DNA from: CAZWVI01 sp964637165
GTDB taxonomy: Bacteria > Planctomycetota > UBA1135
Direction: 5' to 3'
Assembly (NCBI GenBank): GCA_964637165.1
Contig: CAZWVI010000011.1
Span: 1-64,000 of the forward strand
Length of the DNA stretch: 64,000 nucleotides
Below are positions 25,519 to 34,467 of this stretch, piece by piece. Positions within the stretch are counted from its first letter, which is position 1; each line of letters starts with the position of its first letter. The position numbers and the translations under genes were made by a program. The notes below the pieces were generated by a model, which had not been told where the DNA came from, ran no database searches, and was given only the letters and a program-made list of their open reading frames with translations.

Positions 25519-26697
25519 ATAGTAGGAACTGATGGCAGCAATCAACATTGTTGCGGCCATAACCATAAAGGTGTCGGTGCCGCCGATGTCAAACATGCTG
25601 AGAGTTTCTTTTACTAACGAGGCACCCAGAATAAAGATCCAATCAATCATCTGGCTGGTTCCTTGAAGGCGACCTTTTTCATGGTTCGCGGGTATTTTTT
25701 GGATGAAACTTTTAAGCGGCACTAAGTAAAAGCCCATAAAGAAATTTGACATCAATGAACACCCCCAAATAAACCAGGGACTATTTGGGCCCAATGCGAT
25801 TGCTGCGTAACCAAGCGTCATTGCACTCGCCCCCAAGGTAGTCAACCATGCGCGTGGTTTTTCTTTGCAAATATTTCCGGCCACAAGACTGCCGATGCCA
25901 ATCGATAGGGAAAGTGAAGCTAATCCTGCAGTCCACAATCCTTCATCCACTTGCAAAACTTTTAAGCCTACTTCATTCCAAGCAAATAAGCCAAGTCCGC
26001 CGACTAACCAAAATAGGCCATGACCAATGATGGCCGGCAGTAAACTTTTGCTAGCTTTGGCTAAGCGCAATCCTGAGGCAAAGCGATTGAAAGGATTGAA
26101 GCGTAGTTTGCGCGCAGGGTCGGCGGCCGGCACCGCTTCAATATGTTTGGCACTCAGGGCGCCAACGATGGCGACTCCGGTGAAGAACAGGCCCGCAATC
26201 CATAAGTCTTCGCCAAATTGCCCGCGGAAGAAACCGGCCGCGCCAGTGCCTAATAAAATGCCAATCATGACTGAGGCCTGCAGGCTGCCATTGGCCTTGG
26301 TTAAGGCTGACTCGCTAACGAGTTCGGGGACGATTCCGTATTTAGCTGGCCCTAAGAAAGCACTCTGAGCGCCCATTAAAAATAAGGCCAGTAATCCTAA
26401 GTTCAGGTCGTGCTTCCATAGGGCGAAACTCGCCAAAGCCATCACCCCAGCTTCCACCCATTTGGTCCAAATTAATAAATGACGTTTGCTGATTCGGTCG
26501 GCGAGGTCGCCAGCAAAAACCAGGAAAATCAAAAAAGGCAGTGCGAAAACAAGGCCGGCGCGTGCTTGAGGATCGCCGCCAAGGTCATTGGCGCTGAGTG
26601 CCATCAGCAGTACCACCTGCTTAAAGGCATTGTCGTTGAAGACGGTTAAAAACTGAGTGAAAAGTAATAACCGAAAAGAGCTTAGGTATTTAATCAT
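25468..26697 (-). CDS. MFS transporter
   Basis: About 409 residues with roughly 11-12 hydrophobic helices. The N-terminus (LFTQFLTVFNDNAFKQ) and the DLADRISKRHLLIWTKWVE loop between helices 2 and 3 are typical of the LplT-like branch of the major facilitator superfamily, whose best-known member flips lysophospholipids. The neighbour psd makes phosphatidylethanolamine, so a lipid substrate is plausible but unproven. I take the ATG at 26697, which overlaps the stop of the preceding gene by 8 nt, rather than the TTG one codon earlier. Its last 51 nt overlap the convergent kinase gene. Confidence 0.85.
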   Translation of the reverse strand: MIKYLSSFRLLLFTQFLTVFNDNAFKQVVLLMALSANDLGGDPQARAGLVFALPFLIFLVFAGDLADRISKRHLLIWTKWVEAGVMALASFALWKHDLNLGLLALFLMGAQSAFLGPAKYGIVPELVSESALTKANGSLQASVMIGILLGTGAAGFFRGQFGEDLWIAGLFFTGVAIVGALSAKHIEAVPAADPARKLRFNPFNRFASGLRLAKASKSLLPAIIGHGLFWLVGGLGLFAWNEVGLKVLQVDEGLWTAGLASLSLSIGIGSLVAGNICKEKPRAWLTTLGASAMTLGYAAIALGPNSPWFIWGCSLMSNFFMGFYLVPLKSFIQKIPANHEKGRLQGTSQMIDWIFILGASLVKETLSMFDIGGTDTFMVMAATMLIAAISSYYLTRGNAPPNSNRFKIA

Positions 26698-27268
26698 CAA
26701 GCTCTTTTAGTTTGTTAAGTGCATGGGCTCTCGCGGCGGCCGGCCACGCCAATTCTTGAGTATCCTTGATTAGAAGCTCGCGGCTAACTCCGATACGCAA
26801 GCAAATGCGTACATGCGACATCCATTGGTGCCAACATTCACCAGCGGATAATAATAAAACTGCCAAGCGCTCTCGTTCGCTGAGTGGGAATTGTTCGCGA
26901 TTGAGCACGCGACCATAGGCGTGATCAATTACCCACGTACTTAACAGTGGGTCTAATTTTTCAAGTTGTGGCAGGACGTGCTTGCTGTCACCTCCATACA
27001 AATGCTCGAAGAATTCTTGGCCAGTGTTGTGGTCGCAATTAATGCTGGTCGGGCATGGCGGCGCATCGGAGAGCACTTCGCGTGCTTGGCCTAGGGCGCG
27101 CACCATGGCTGGGAAGCCGCGAAATAAATGCATGAAGCGGAATACTTCGCGCACCGCTTCAATTCCATGAACTGCCCTTAAGTTTCCGGCCGCTACGAAC
27201 ACTTCCTCGGCATCGTTGGCATCGGCCGCTTTAGCTAAGCGTGAGCAAAGTGTGAAGCGGTCGTTCAT
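26690..27268 (-). CDS. Carboxymuconolactone decarboxylase-family protein
   Basis: A 192-residue protein whose second half has the AhpD/CMD pattern: EFFEHLYGG, LDPLLSTWVIDHAYGRVLNRE, LSERERLAVLLLSAG and SHVRICLRIGVSRELL. The CxxC peroxidatic pair of AhpD is absent, so it resembles the CMD branch rather than the peroxidase. The first 70 residues are not recognised. It sits between psd and the MFS transporter, overlapping both (ATGA with psd, 8 nt with the transporter), so all three are translated from one message. Substrate unknown. Confidence 0.7.
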   Translation of the reverse strand: MNDRFTLCSRLAKAADANDAEEVFVAAGNLRAVHGIEAVREVFRFMHLFRGFPAMVRALGQAREVLSDAPPCPTSINCDHNTGQEFFEHLYGGDSKHVLPQLEKLDPLLSTWVIDHAYGRVLNREQFPLSERERLAVLLLSAGECWHQWMSHVRICLRIGVSRELLIKDTQELAWPAAARAHALNKLKELDD

Positions 27269-28101
27269 TTTGAAAAAGTATCAAACATCGCCACGCGCGC
27301 CAAGGTGCGATCGCCGAGTTTGAACTTGGCGTTGAGCTTTGGCGGGACAATCATTAAAACTGTCGAACCAAATTCAAAGCGGCCTAATTCTTGGCCGCGC
27401 CTTAGTTGGGGAAGAGGGTCGTAGTTGCGACTGCCTGGGAAGATAGGCGCAAGCCCTAAGGACGGATCAAAACAAAAACGCATCTCACCAACATTTAAGG
27501 CGCCAATAAAAATCAAAGCAAACCAATCACCTTCAGCGTCGCGGCAGTTCAATAACACGCGCCGATTTTTGGCCAGCACTCGCAATGAACGCCGTGCCAA
27601 ACTTGGGTCAACCGGTTGCAGGTCGCCGGGAAAACTTTCGGCACTAGTAATGGTTAAATCGCACGGTGCGTGATAACGGTGGTAGTCGCGTGGTGCCAAG
27701 TAGATTTGTACAGCCCGATAGGCATGCAGCATTTGATGACTGCGATTAGGAACTAATTCTTGAGCTGAGTAGGGGCAACCTTTAATTAAGAAACTGCCCT
27801 CGGATGAGAAGGTACTATCCGCAACAATTAGACCGTCACTTGGTGCCAACCAATTATTTTGCTCATCAAGTGGCCGACAACCTTTTGGTAATTCACGGCA
27901 AAACAAATCTAAGAAGCACTTAAATTGCCCGAGGTCGGCTGGCAGAGTGGCTGGATCCATGCCAAATTTTGTGGCTAACTTAAGCCAAAGCGTTCGGCGC
28001 AGGAATAGCGGCAACTTCAGACGCGCCAATCTCCCGGCAAGCCGAGAAATGGTGCGGCGCGGCACGCCGGGGAGGGTGAACAAAAAGCGGGGGTCTGGCA
28101 C
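27265..28101 (-). CDS. psd: Phosphatidylserine decarboxylase
   Basis: A 278-residue enzyme converting phosphatidylserine to phosphatidylethanolamine at the inner membrane. Visible motifs: FCRELPKGCRPL, LAPSDGLI, the His-containing YLAPRDYHRYHAP, and FEFGSTVLMIV near the C-terminus, where the bond before the Ser of GST is cleaved to form the pyruvoyl group. The protein therefore has the proenzyme architecture. The start is GTG at 28101; an in-frame TAA lies directly upstream, so no longer form exists. First gene of the psd-CMD-MFS run. Confidence 0.93.
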   Translation of the reverse strand: MPDPRFLFTLPGVPRRTISRLAGRLARLKLPLFLRRTLWLKLATKFGMDPATLPADLGQFKCFLDLFCRELPKGCRPLDEQNNWLAPSDGLIVADSTFSSEGSFLIKGCPYSAQELVPNRSHQMLHAYRAVQIYLAPRDYHRYHAPCDLTITSAESFPGDLQPVDPSLARRSLRVLAKNRRVLLNCRDAEGDWFALIFIGALNVGEMRFCFDPSLGLAPIFPGSRNYDPLPQLRRGQELGRFEFGSTVLMIVPPKLNAKFKLGDRTLARVAMFDTFSK

Positions 28102-28140
28102 TTAAGTAGCAAAGCATAAGATGTCCGCCGCCCGCGCATC

Positions 28141-28146
28141 TATACT
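28141..28146 (+). promoter_or_regulatory. Possible -10 element upstream of glmU
   Basis: TATACT sits 18 nt before the glmU ATG in the 62-nt divergent gap with psd. The -35 region (TAAGAT, 18 nt upstream) is weak. The same hexamer occurs upstream of rpsO at 15959, but both may be chance. Confidence 0.25.
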
Positions 28147-28163
28147 TCGGGAAACTTCGAGCC

Positions 28164-29429
28164 ATGTCAGCCCAAGAACTCCACCTGATTGTCCTCGCCG
28201 GCGGCGAATCCACCCGTATCAAAACTGGCGGCCCTAAGGCCTTACTCGATATATGTGGTCGTCCACTTTTAGATTGGGTGCTCTCAGCCGCATCTGAATC
28301 GAGCGATAATATTGGCCAGTCGGTGCTAGTGCTCGGCCCGACCCACCGCCAACCGATTGAGGAATGGCTCAACAGCTCTGCTCACAAGCATTGGCAGGTG
28401 GCGATTCAGCCTGAAGCAAATGGCACCGGCGATGCGGTGCGCTGTGCCTTAGATGTGCTACCGCCCGACGGCAAGGTGTTGATTTTGTGCGGCGATACTC
28501 CATTGCTCCAAGCTGACACATTGAATTTTATTTGCGAGCAAGAAAATGGCGCCATGCTTTCTGCAGAAGTGCCTGACCCAACCGGCTACGGTCGCATTCA
28601 ACGCGACGAGGACGGCAACTTATGCGACATTGTTGAGCAAGCAGACTGCGATCAAGATACTGCACTAATTGGTGAAATTAATGCCGGCGTTTACGCGTTG
28701 GAAATCGCCGCCTTGCGCAGCGCAATCGACGGCCTTGAAAGTGATAACGCCCAAGGTGAACTTTATTTAACCGATGCTGCCTTGCAGGTGCTGCATAAGA
28801 GTAATGGGTGTGTCGTCACGATTGAAGGTGAAGAACAAATTGTCGGTGTAAACTCATTGGCCGATTTGGCGCGCGCCTCGATTCTTTTACGCGAAGCAAT
28901 TCTTAGTGGGCATATGGCAAATGGGGTAATCATTGACGACCCTGCTAGCACCTTCATTGAGGACGGCGTCGAAATCGGCCCTGCAACCCGCATCTTGCCT
29001 TTCTGCGTAATCCGCACCGGTTGCAAGATTGGAGCCAATTGCATGGTCGGCCCCTTTGCCCATCTTCGTGGTGCCAGCGTGCTGCATGACCGCGCTGAAG
29101 TCGGAAACTTTGTCGAAGCCAAAAACACTGAAATGGGGGAGGGTGCAAAATCGAAACACCTGACTTATTTGGGCGATGCAATTATTGGCGCCCGCGCCAA
29201 CATCGGCTGTGGAACTATTACCGCAAATTATGATGGAAAAAATAAGCACCGCACGCAAATAGGCGAGCGGGCCTTTATCGGTTCTGGAACGGTTTTAGTT
29301 GCTCCAGTCAAAATCGGCGATGGCGCAACTACCGGTGCCGGCGCCGTGGTCCTAAGTAATCGCGATGTCGCTCCCGGCGAGGTCGTGGTTGGTCTTCCCG
29401 CATCACCCCTAAGTGCAAAAAAATCTTGA
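28164..29429 (+). CDS. glmU: Bifunctional GlcN-1-P acetyltransferase / GlcNAc-1-P uridyltransferase
   Basis: A 421-residue enzyme making UDP-GlcNAc for peptidoglycan and lipid A. The N-terminal uridyltransferase has VLAGGESTRI and PKALLDICGRPLL (family consensus LAAGxGTRM, so one Ala is Gly here), QPEANGTGDAV and LCGDTPLL. The C-terminal left-handed beta-helix has VGNFVEAKN, the KSKHLTYLGDA block with the catalytic His, NIGCGTITANYDGKNKHRT and the hexapeptide repeats. It is about 35 residues shorter than E. coli GlmU, missing the last tail. It opens the plus-strand housekeeping run, with prs starting 1 nt after its stop. Confidence 0.93.
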   Translation: MSAQELHLIVLAGGESTRIKTGGPKALLDICGRPLLDWVLSAASESSDNIGQSVLVLGPTHRQPIEEWLNSSAHKHWQVAIQPEANGTGDAVRCALDVLPPDGKVLILCGDTPLLQADTLNFICEQENGAMLSAEVPDPTGYGRIQRDEDGNLCDIVEQADCDQDTALIGEINAGVYALEIAALRSAIDGLESDNAQGELYLTDAALQVLHKSNGCVVTIEGEEQIVGVNSLADLARASILLREAILSGHMANGVIIDDPASTFIEDGVEIGPATRILPFCVIRTGCKIGANCMVGPFAHLRGASVLHDRAEVGNFVEAKNTEMGEGAKSKHLTYLGDAIIGARANIGCGTITANYDGKNKHRTQIGERAFIGSGTVLVAPVKIGDGATTGAGAVVLSNRDVAPGEVVVGLPASPLSAKKS

Positions 29430-29430
29430 C

Positions 29431-30381
29431 ATGGTCATCACTGACGATCGCTTCAAAATAATCGCTGGCTCCGCCCACCCGGAGTTGGCCCGAGAAATTT
29501 GTTCCTCACTGGATATGCCGATGACTTCGGCTCATGTCGGGCGGTTCCCCGACGGTGAGATTGACTTGAAAGTAAATGAGGACATTCGCGGTGGCGATGT
29601 GTTCTTGATTCAGTCGACTTGTCCGCCGGTTAACGACTCAATAATGGAATTAATGCTAATGGTCGATTGCCTGCGTCGAGCCAGCGCCGACCGCATTACC
29701 GCGGTAATTCCATATTTTGGCTACGCGCGTAAGGACCGCAAAGACGAGGGGCGAGTACCAATTTCGGCAAAAGTTGTGGCAAATATGCTTTCTAACGCCG
29801 GAGTCAGTCGAGTTTTGACCATCGACCTCCACGCTCAGCAAATCCAGGGATTCTTCGATATTCCGGTGGATCACTTGTGGGCACGCTCGGTACTTGAAGC
29901 TGGTGCGCGGGCCGATATCGACACTGACAATTTGGTGGTTTGCTCGCCAGATGTGGGCGGGGTGAAGCTGGCAAGGGCCTGGTCGCACTCTCTGGGCGTT
30001 CCGCTGGCAATTGTCGATAAGCGTCGCACCTCCGGCGACACCGTGGTGTCAGAGAATGTCATCGGTGATGTGGACGGAAAAGACGTTCTTTTGACCGATG
30101 ACATGATTTCCACCGCCGGCACAATTACTGAGGCCGCACGCATTCTTAAGACCAAAGGAGCCGAAAAGGTCTACATTGCAGCAACCCACGCAGTCTTTTG
30201 CGGGCCAGCAATTGAAAGACTTAACAATTCTCCGGTTGAAGCAATTTACGTTTCTAATACAATACCCATCTTGGGCGAACGCCCCGAACGCCTGAAAGTC
30301 GTTTCGGTCGCGCCGCTCTTAGCTCGCGCCATCTCTCGCATTCACCGCGAAGAATCGGTTAGCGCGCTGTTCGTTGACTGA
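29431..30381 (+). CDS. prs: Ribose-phosphate pyrophosphokinase
   Basis: A 316-residue enzyme making PRPP from ribose-5-phosphate and ATP for nucleotide, His and Trp synthesis. Motifs: GRFPDGEIDLKV, the ATP loop YFGYARKDRKDEGR, TIDLHAQQIQGFF, the catalytic flap KRRTSGD and the PRPP-binding loop DVLLTDDMISTAGT. Length is exactly typical. I chose the ATG at 29431, one base after the glmU stop, over a GTG inside glmU at 29413. glmU-prs-rplY order is common in bacteria. Confidence 0.97.
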   Translation: MVITDDRFKIIAGSAHPELAREICSSLDMPMTSAHVGRFPDGEIDLKVNEDIRGGDVFLIQSTCPPVNDSIMELMLMVDCLRRASADRITAVIPYFGYARKDRKDEGRVPISAKVVANMLSNAGVSRVLTIDLHAQQIQGFFDIPVDHLWARSVLEAGARADIDTDNLVVCSPDVGGVKLARAWSHSLGVPLAIVDKRRTSGDTVVSENVIGDVDGKDVLLTDDMISTAGTITEAARILKTKGAEKVYIAATHAVFCGPAIERLNNSPVEAIYVSNTIPILGERPERLKVVSVAPLLARAISRIHREESVSALFVD

Positions 30382-30401
30382 GGAGAATCCTCTTAATCGT
30401 C

Positions 30402-31040
30402 ATGCATACCCTAGAAGCACAACCACGCACCAAGTCCGGGACCCGCGCAGCTCTTGCTGAGCGCAAGGCCGGACGCCTACCCATCACTCTTTACGGAGAC
30501 GGTGGTGACACCAATCATTTCACAATTAGCACTCACGAATTCGAGGCCATTGTTCGTCACAACGAACAGGTTTTTGATTTGGATTTGCCGACCGGCAAAC
30601 AACGCGTCATGGTGCGCGAGGTGCAATGGGATTACATGGGTGACATTCTTCAGCACGTTGACTGCCTTCGCGTAGTTAAGGGGCAGAAGATGGAATTCTC
30701 TGTAGCGATTGACTTTGTTGGCCACCCTAAAGGTTTGGTTAAGGGCGAGATGACTAACCAGTTAAATGAACTGGCTATCTTGTGCGTGCCAAAGGCGGTT
30801 CCAGAGTCAATCGAGGTCAACATTGCAGATCTCGACGTAAACGAGTCGATTAAGGCTGGTGAAGTTGAAATGCCTGAAGGTATTGAATTCGCCGGAGACC
30901 CTGAGGCCGTAGTCTGCGCCATTAACGAGCGCCGCGAAGAAGTCGAAGAGGAAGGTGACGACGCTGACGACGCTGCAGCTGAGCCTGAAGTCATCGGCAA
31001 GTCTTCGGATGACGAAGGCGACGATTCTTCGGATGAGTAA
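30402..31040 (+). CDS. rplY: 50S ribosomal protein L25 (CTC/TL5 type)
   Basis: A 212-residue L25 of the long form: the N-terminal 5S rRNA-binding domain (QPRTKSGTRAALAERKAGRLPITLYGDG...) and the C-terminal CTC domain (DFVGHPKGLVKGEMTNQLNELAI, ESIEVNIADLDVNESI). The last 35 residues are an Asp/Glu/Ser run with almost no other chemistry. GGAG lies about 15 bases before the ATG, in the spacer after prs. Confidence 0.95.
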   Translation: MHTLEAQPRTKSGTRAALAERKAGRLPITLYGDGGDTNHFTISTHEFEAIVRHNEQVFDLDLPTGKQRVMVREVQWDYMGDILQHVDCLRVVKGQKMEFSVAIDFVGHPKGLVKGEMTNQLNELAILCVPKAVPESIEVNIADLDVNESIKAGEVEMPEGIEFAGDPEAVVCAINERREEVEEEGDDADDAAAEPEVIGKSSDDEGDDSSDE

Positions 31041-31064
31041 TAGCGGCATTTAGCCCGCTACAGT

Positions 31065-31694
31065 ATGATTCCAGACCCTCTAAGCGGTGATTCTCCTTGT
31101 GATGAGAACCGAGAAGAGGGTCCACGGCTTTTGGTCGGATTGGGAAATCCAGGCCAAGAGTACCAAGGCACCCGCCACAATGTTGGCTTTGCGGTGCTCG
31201 ATCTTTTAGCTGCACGTTTTGGTGTTGAGCCTAGCTGGATTAAGCAGGGCGGCCAACGACTGGGACGTTACTGGCAGGACCGCTCGCGCGGAATCGCCAT
31301 GCTGTGGCCGACAACCTACATGAACTTGTCAGGGAATGCGGTGCGCGCAGCTCAACGCCAACTCGAATGCGAGCCGGCGTCGATCTTTGTAATAACTGAC
31401 GATTTCAACTTGGACTTGGGTGCCTTGCGCATTCGGCCAGGGGGGAGCCCGGGTGGTCATAACGGCCTCCGCTCAATTGAGTCATCTTTAGATACGCGCG
31501 ATTACCCGCGCCTACGTATCGGAGTTGGCGACCCTGGATCTGATTCAGTTGATTTCGTGTTAAATCGCTTCCGTCGCAGTGAGCAAAAGCTCGTTGAAGA
31601 GACGCTGGAAACAGCTTCGTGGGCGGCGGAAGACTGGCTCGGTGGGAAATCCTTGGATGACCTACAAGCTAAATTCAACCGCCGCATGCCCTAG
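31065..31694 (+). CDS. pth: Peptidyl-tRNA hydrolase
   Basis: 209 residues; recycles peptidyl-tRNA released from stalled ribosomes. Motifs: VGLGNPGQEYQGTRHNVGF with the catalytic His, PTTYMNLSGNAV, DDFNLDLGALRIRPGGSPGGHNGL and the DYPRLRIGVG block. The 20-residue N-terminal extension before the core is unusual, and the start could lie later, although no better internal start is obvious. A short TAGCGG/CCGCTA hairpin (31040-31059) sits in the gap after rplY. Confidence 0.95.
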   Translation: MIPDPLSGDSPCDENREEGPRLLVGLGNPGQEYQGTRHNVGFAVLDLLAARFGVEPSWIKQGGQRLGRYWQDRSRGIAMLWPTTYMNLSGNAVRAAQRQLECEPASIFVITDDFNLDLGALRIRPGGSPGGHNGLRSIESSLDTRDYPRLRIGVGDPGSDSVDFVLNRFRRSEQKLVEETLETASWAAEDWLGGKSLDDLQAKFNRRMP

Positions 31695-31739
31695 GCGGAG
31701 TTCCTTGAACTAAAACCGAAGAATCGGAACGGCGAAAAA

Positions 31740-32285
31740 ATGGAAAATAAAACACACTTTTACGAGGCGATGTTCCTTCTGGATAACCAGGAGGTCAGCC
31801 AACACGGTTTCAATGCTGTCCGTGATACGGTCAAGCAAATGCTTGAAAAGCATGGCGTTGAAGTCAATTCCCTAAATCTGTACGGCGAGCGCAAGTTGGC
31901 CTACAAAATTGGCAACCGCCAACGCGCAACTTACCTCAGTGGTTGGTTGTCCGGCAGTGGTAAGGCGATTAACGAAGCAAAGGCCGAGTTCTACTTGGTC
32001 GGCCCAGTTTTCCGCTGCATGTTCTTGCGCGAGGATGCAATTCCTGCTAATGAACTTGCCCTCGGAATCGAAACAATCGACGATAGCGCGGTGGTGATTC
32101 CTGAGGAAGTCGAAGATGTCGTCGTTGTCGATGAGCCTTACGAAGAGCCAGAGACAGAACAAGTTTTGACAGATAAGCCTGCTGAAGGTGAGGAGCCTAA
32201 GGACGGTGAGTCTGAAGACCAACCAAAGGAAGAAGCTAAGTCTGACGAAAGTACTGAAGCTGCAACCACAACTGAAGGAGAGTAA
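31740..32285 (+). CDS. rpsF: 30S ribosomal protein S6 with acidic tail
   Basis: The first 100 residues are S6: THFYEAMFLLDNQEV, YGERKLAYKIGNRQRATYL and FYLVGPVFRCMFLRED, the S18-binding fold. About 75 further residues are almost entirely Glu, Asp, Lys, Pro and Thr with no hydrophobic core. Such a tail exists in some S6 proteins but is long here (181 residues in total against about 100-135). The stop overlaps the rpsR start (TAATG). Confidence 0.95.
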   Translation: MENKTHFYEAMFLLDNQEVSQHGFNAVRDTVKQMLEKHGVEVNSLNLYGERKLAYKIGNRQRATYLSGWLSGSGKAINEAKAEFYLVGPVFRCMFLREDAIPANELALGIETIDDSAVVIPEEVEDVVVVDEPYEEPETEQVLTDKPAEGEEPKDGESEDQPKEEAKSDESTEAATTTEGE

Positions 32286-32503
32286 TGATGACTGAATTTG
32301 AAACAACTGAAGAAGAAACGGTTAAGGTAACTTCAACTGAAATCCATTACAAGAATCTCGATTACTTACAGCGTTTCTTGTCGCCACACGGTGCCTTGCA
32401 TAGTCGCCAGCGCACAGGCTTCAACGCTCGCCAACAACGCAAACTCAAGCGCGCGGTTAAGTACGCCCGCTTAATGGCCCTTCTGCCCTACGTGAACCGA
32501 TGA
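32285..32503 (+). CDS. rpsR: 30S ribosomal protein S18
   Basis: 72 residues; binds 16S rRNA with S6. It has IHYKNLDYLQRFLSPHGALHSRQRTGF and the basic end KLKRAVKYARLMALLPYV. No zinc-type cysteines are present, so it is the C-minus form. Either of two adjacent ATGs (32285, 32288) may be used; the first shares a base with the rpsF stop. The stop overlaps rplI as ATGA. Confidence 0.96.
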   Translation: MMTEFETTEEETVKVTSTEIHYKNLDYLQRFLSPHGALHSRQRTGFNARQQRKLKRAVKYARLMALLPYVNR

Positions 32504-33030
32504 AAACTAAAGTCATTCTTCGTAAAGACATTCCAGCTCTCGGTAATACCGGTGACACCCTTGAAGTGGCTGCTGGCTATGCCCGCAACTACTTGATTCC
32601 TAGCGGTTTGGCTTTTAGCCATTCCAAGGACGCCGGCTTGCGTGTTGCTAAGGACCGCCAAGCAGCGGAAGTTTATCGCGCCGAAATGGAGGCCGAATTC
32701 GCTGTTCTAGCCGAAAAGATTGGTGGTGTTCAGCTGACTTTCGATGAGAAAGTTTCAGCCGAGGGTCACTTGTACGGTTCGGTTAATGTGAGTCGCATCC
32801 GTGAAGCCCTGGCCGCAACTGGCCTCGAGCTTGAAGAGCGCCACATTCGCCTGCCGGAACCAATCCGCACCCCGGGTGAGTTTGAAGTTCCAATTCATAT
32901 CCATGGTGATCTTGAGGCCATGATTAAGGTGTGGGTTGTGGCAACTGTGCCTGAGGACGACCTCAAGATGGCCGAGGAACGCGCTGCCAAAGAGGCCGCC
33001 GCTGACGCCGAAGCCGCCGGCAAAGAGTAG
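32500..33030 (+). CDS. rplI: 50S ribosomal protein L9
   Basis: 176 residues. The N-terminal rRNA-binding domain reads VILRKDIPALGNTGDTLEVAAGYARNYLIPSGLA, a textbook L9 signature, then the connecting helix and the C-terminal domain (LYGSVNVSRIREAL, IRTPGEFEVPIHIHGDLEA). The end carries an Ala/Glu-rich tail of about 25 residues. A strong terminator follows at 33051. Confidence 0.97.
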   Translation: MKTKVILRKDIPALGNTGDTLEVAAGYARNYLIPSGLAFSHSKDAGLRVAKDRQAAEVYRAEMEAEFAVLAEKIGGVQLTFDEKVSAEGHLYGSVNVSRIREALAATGLELEERHIRLPEPIRTPGEFEVPIHIHGDLEAMIKVWVVATVPEDDLKMAEERAAKEAAADAEAAGKE

Positions 33031-33050
33031 AGCAAACTCTCTGCTGCATA

Positions 33051-33088
33051 AGAGCCCGAAAGTATAGTGCTTTCGGGCTCTTTCTTTT
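33051..33088 (+). terminator. Intrinsic terminator after rplI
   Basis: AGAGCCCGAAAG (33051-33062) pairs perfectly with CTTTCGGGCTCT (33070-33081) over 12 bp with a 7-nt loop, followed by TTCTTTT. This is the clearest rho-independent terminator in the window and marks the end of the glmU-to-rplI transcription unit. Confidence 0.9.
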
Positions 33089-33129
33089 GGCTGACAATGA
33101 GTTGGCGCAAGGATATCCTGATGGGCTAG

Positions 33130-34461
33130 ATGGAGCCTAATCCCCAACTCAATGAAATGACTGTCCCGCGGGACATTGAGGCCGAAAAGTGTGTAATTGG
33201 CAGCATGCTTCGCGACCCAGAATGCGTTACTGATGTGGTGGCGAAAGTTGAAGCTGATGATTTTTATCTGCCGCGCCATCGTGACATTTTCTCAATTTGT
33301 CGTAAGCTTGACACTCGCTCGGCCGGCGCCTGTGACCCCGTAACCGTTGCCCACGAAATTGAGCGCCTTGGCAAATCCGAGGAACTTGGCGGCCGTTCTT
33401 ACATCGAAGAATTGATGTACGCTGTTCCATCGCTGGCATATTTAAATAACCACCTAGAAATTGTTCGTGACCTGTCTCTGCGGCGCGCATTGTTAAAAGC
33501 AACGGAAGTGATTCAACGCAAGGTGCAGGCCGGTGAGGATGAAGTCTCGCAGTTGTTGGACGACGCCGAACAAGAAGTTTTTAAGGTGGGTGACCGCTTG
33601 GTGACCGGATCGGTTTTCCGCGCCAAGGAATTGGTCGCCGACAACTTGAAGAAAATTTTATCGAAGGAAGGTCCGCCTTCTGGCTTGCAAACAGGTTTCT
33701 CTGATATAGATGAACTGCAAGGCTTTCGCCCTGGTGACATGGTGGTGCTGGCTGCGCGTCCATCCATGGGTAAGACCGCTTTCGCGCTAAATTTGATTGA
33801 GCGCGTAGTACTTTCTGGCAAAGCAGTGTTGTTGTTCTCGCTGGAAATGCCCGCAGAGCAAATTGTGATGCGAATGTTGTCCTGCCATGCCAAAGTTCGC
33901 CACGATGCAATGCGCCGCGGCAAGCTTGATGCCAATAACACCAAGCGGGTTATTTACTCGGCTGATCAACTTGGTAACGCGCCGTTGTTCGTGGACCATT
34001 CCTCACAGCCTTCGCTTGCCGAAATTCGCGCCAAGGCACGCCGTTTGAAACGCGAATCAAATTTGAGCATGGTAGTGGTTGATTACTTGCAGTTGCTGAC
34101 CGCTAATGCGGAAAGTCGCCAGCAAGAAATTTCGCTAATATCTCGAAACTTAAAGGCGATGGCGCGTGACTTAAACATTCCAGTGTTAGCCCTTGCTCAG
34201 CTTAACCGTAAAGCTGAAGACCGCACTGGCCACCGACCAATGTTGTCAGACCTTCGTGAATCTGGAGCGATTGAACAAGATGCCGATATGGTTATGTTGC
34301 TTTATCGTGAAGAGTATTACGATCGCGACAATGATGACGTAAAAGGCTTGGCGGACATTATTGTGGCTAAAAACCGAAACGGTCCAACTGGAGACATCCA
34401 AATGCGCTTCGCAAATGAATTGATGCGCTTTGAAAACTTGCAACCTGATTCAGGCTTCTAA
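33130..34461 (+). CDS. dnaB: Replicative DNA helicase DnaB
   Basis: A 443-residue hexameric helicase of the replication fork. The N-terminal domain begins PRDIEAEKCVIGSMLRDPE; the RecA-like ATPase has Walker A ARPSMGKTAFALN (about residue 211), LLFSLEMPAEQIVMRML, Walker B VVVDYLQLL and the H4 segment LNRKAEDRTGHRPMLSDLRESGAIEQDAD. No intein is present. It lies after the rplI terminator; bamA starts 6 nt downstream, so replication and outer-membrane assembly genes share a message here. Confidence 0.98.
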   Translation: MEPNPQLNEMTVPRDIEAEKCVIGSMLRDPECVTDVVAKVEADDFYLPRHRDIFSICRKLDTRSAGACDPVTVAHEIERLGKSEELGGRSYIEELMYAVPSLAYLNNHLEIVRDLSLRRALLKATEVIQRKVQAGEDEVSQLLDDAEQEVFKVGDRLVTGSVFRAKELVADNLKKILSKEGPPSGLQTGFSDIDELQGFRPGDMVVLAARPSMGKTAFALNLIERVVLSGKAVLLFSLEMPAEQIVMRMLSCHAKVRHDAMRRGKLDANNTKRVIYSADQLGNAPLFVDHSSQPSLAEIRAKARRLKRESNLSMVVVDYLQLLTANAESRQQEISLISRNLKAMARDLNIPVLALAQLNRKAEDRTGHRPMLSDLRESGAIEQDADMVMLLYREEYYDRDNDDVKGLADIIVAKNRNGPTGDIQMRFANELMRFENLQPDSGF

Positions 34462-34467
34462 GAACAA

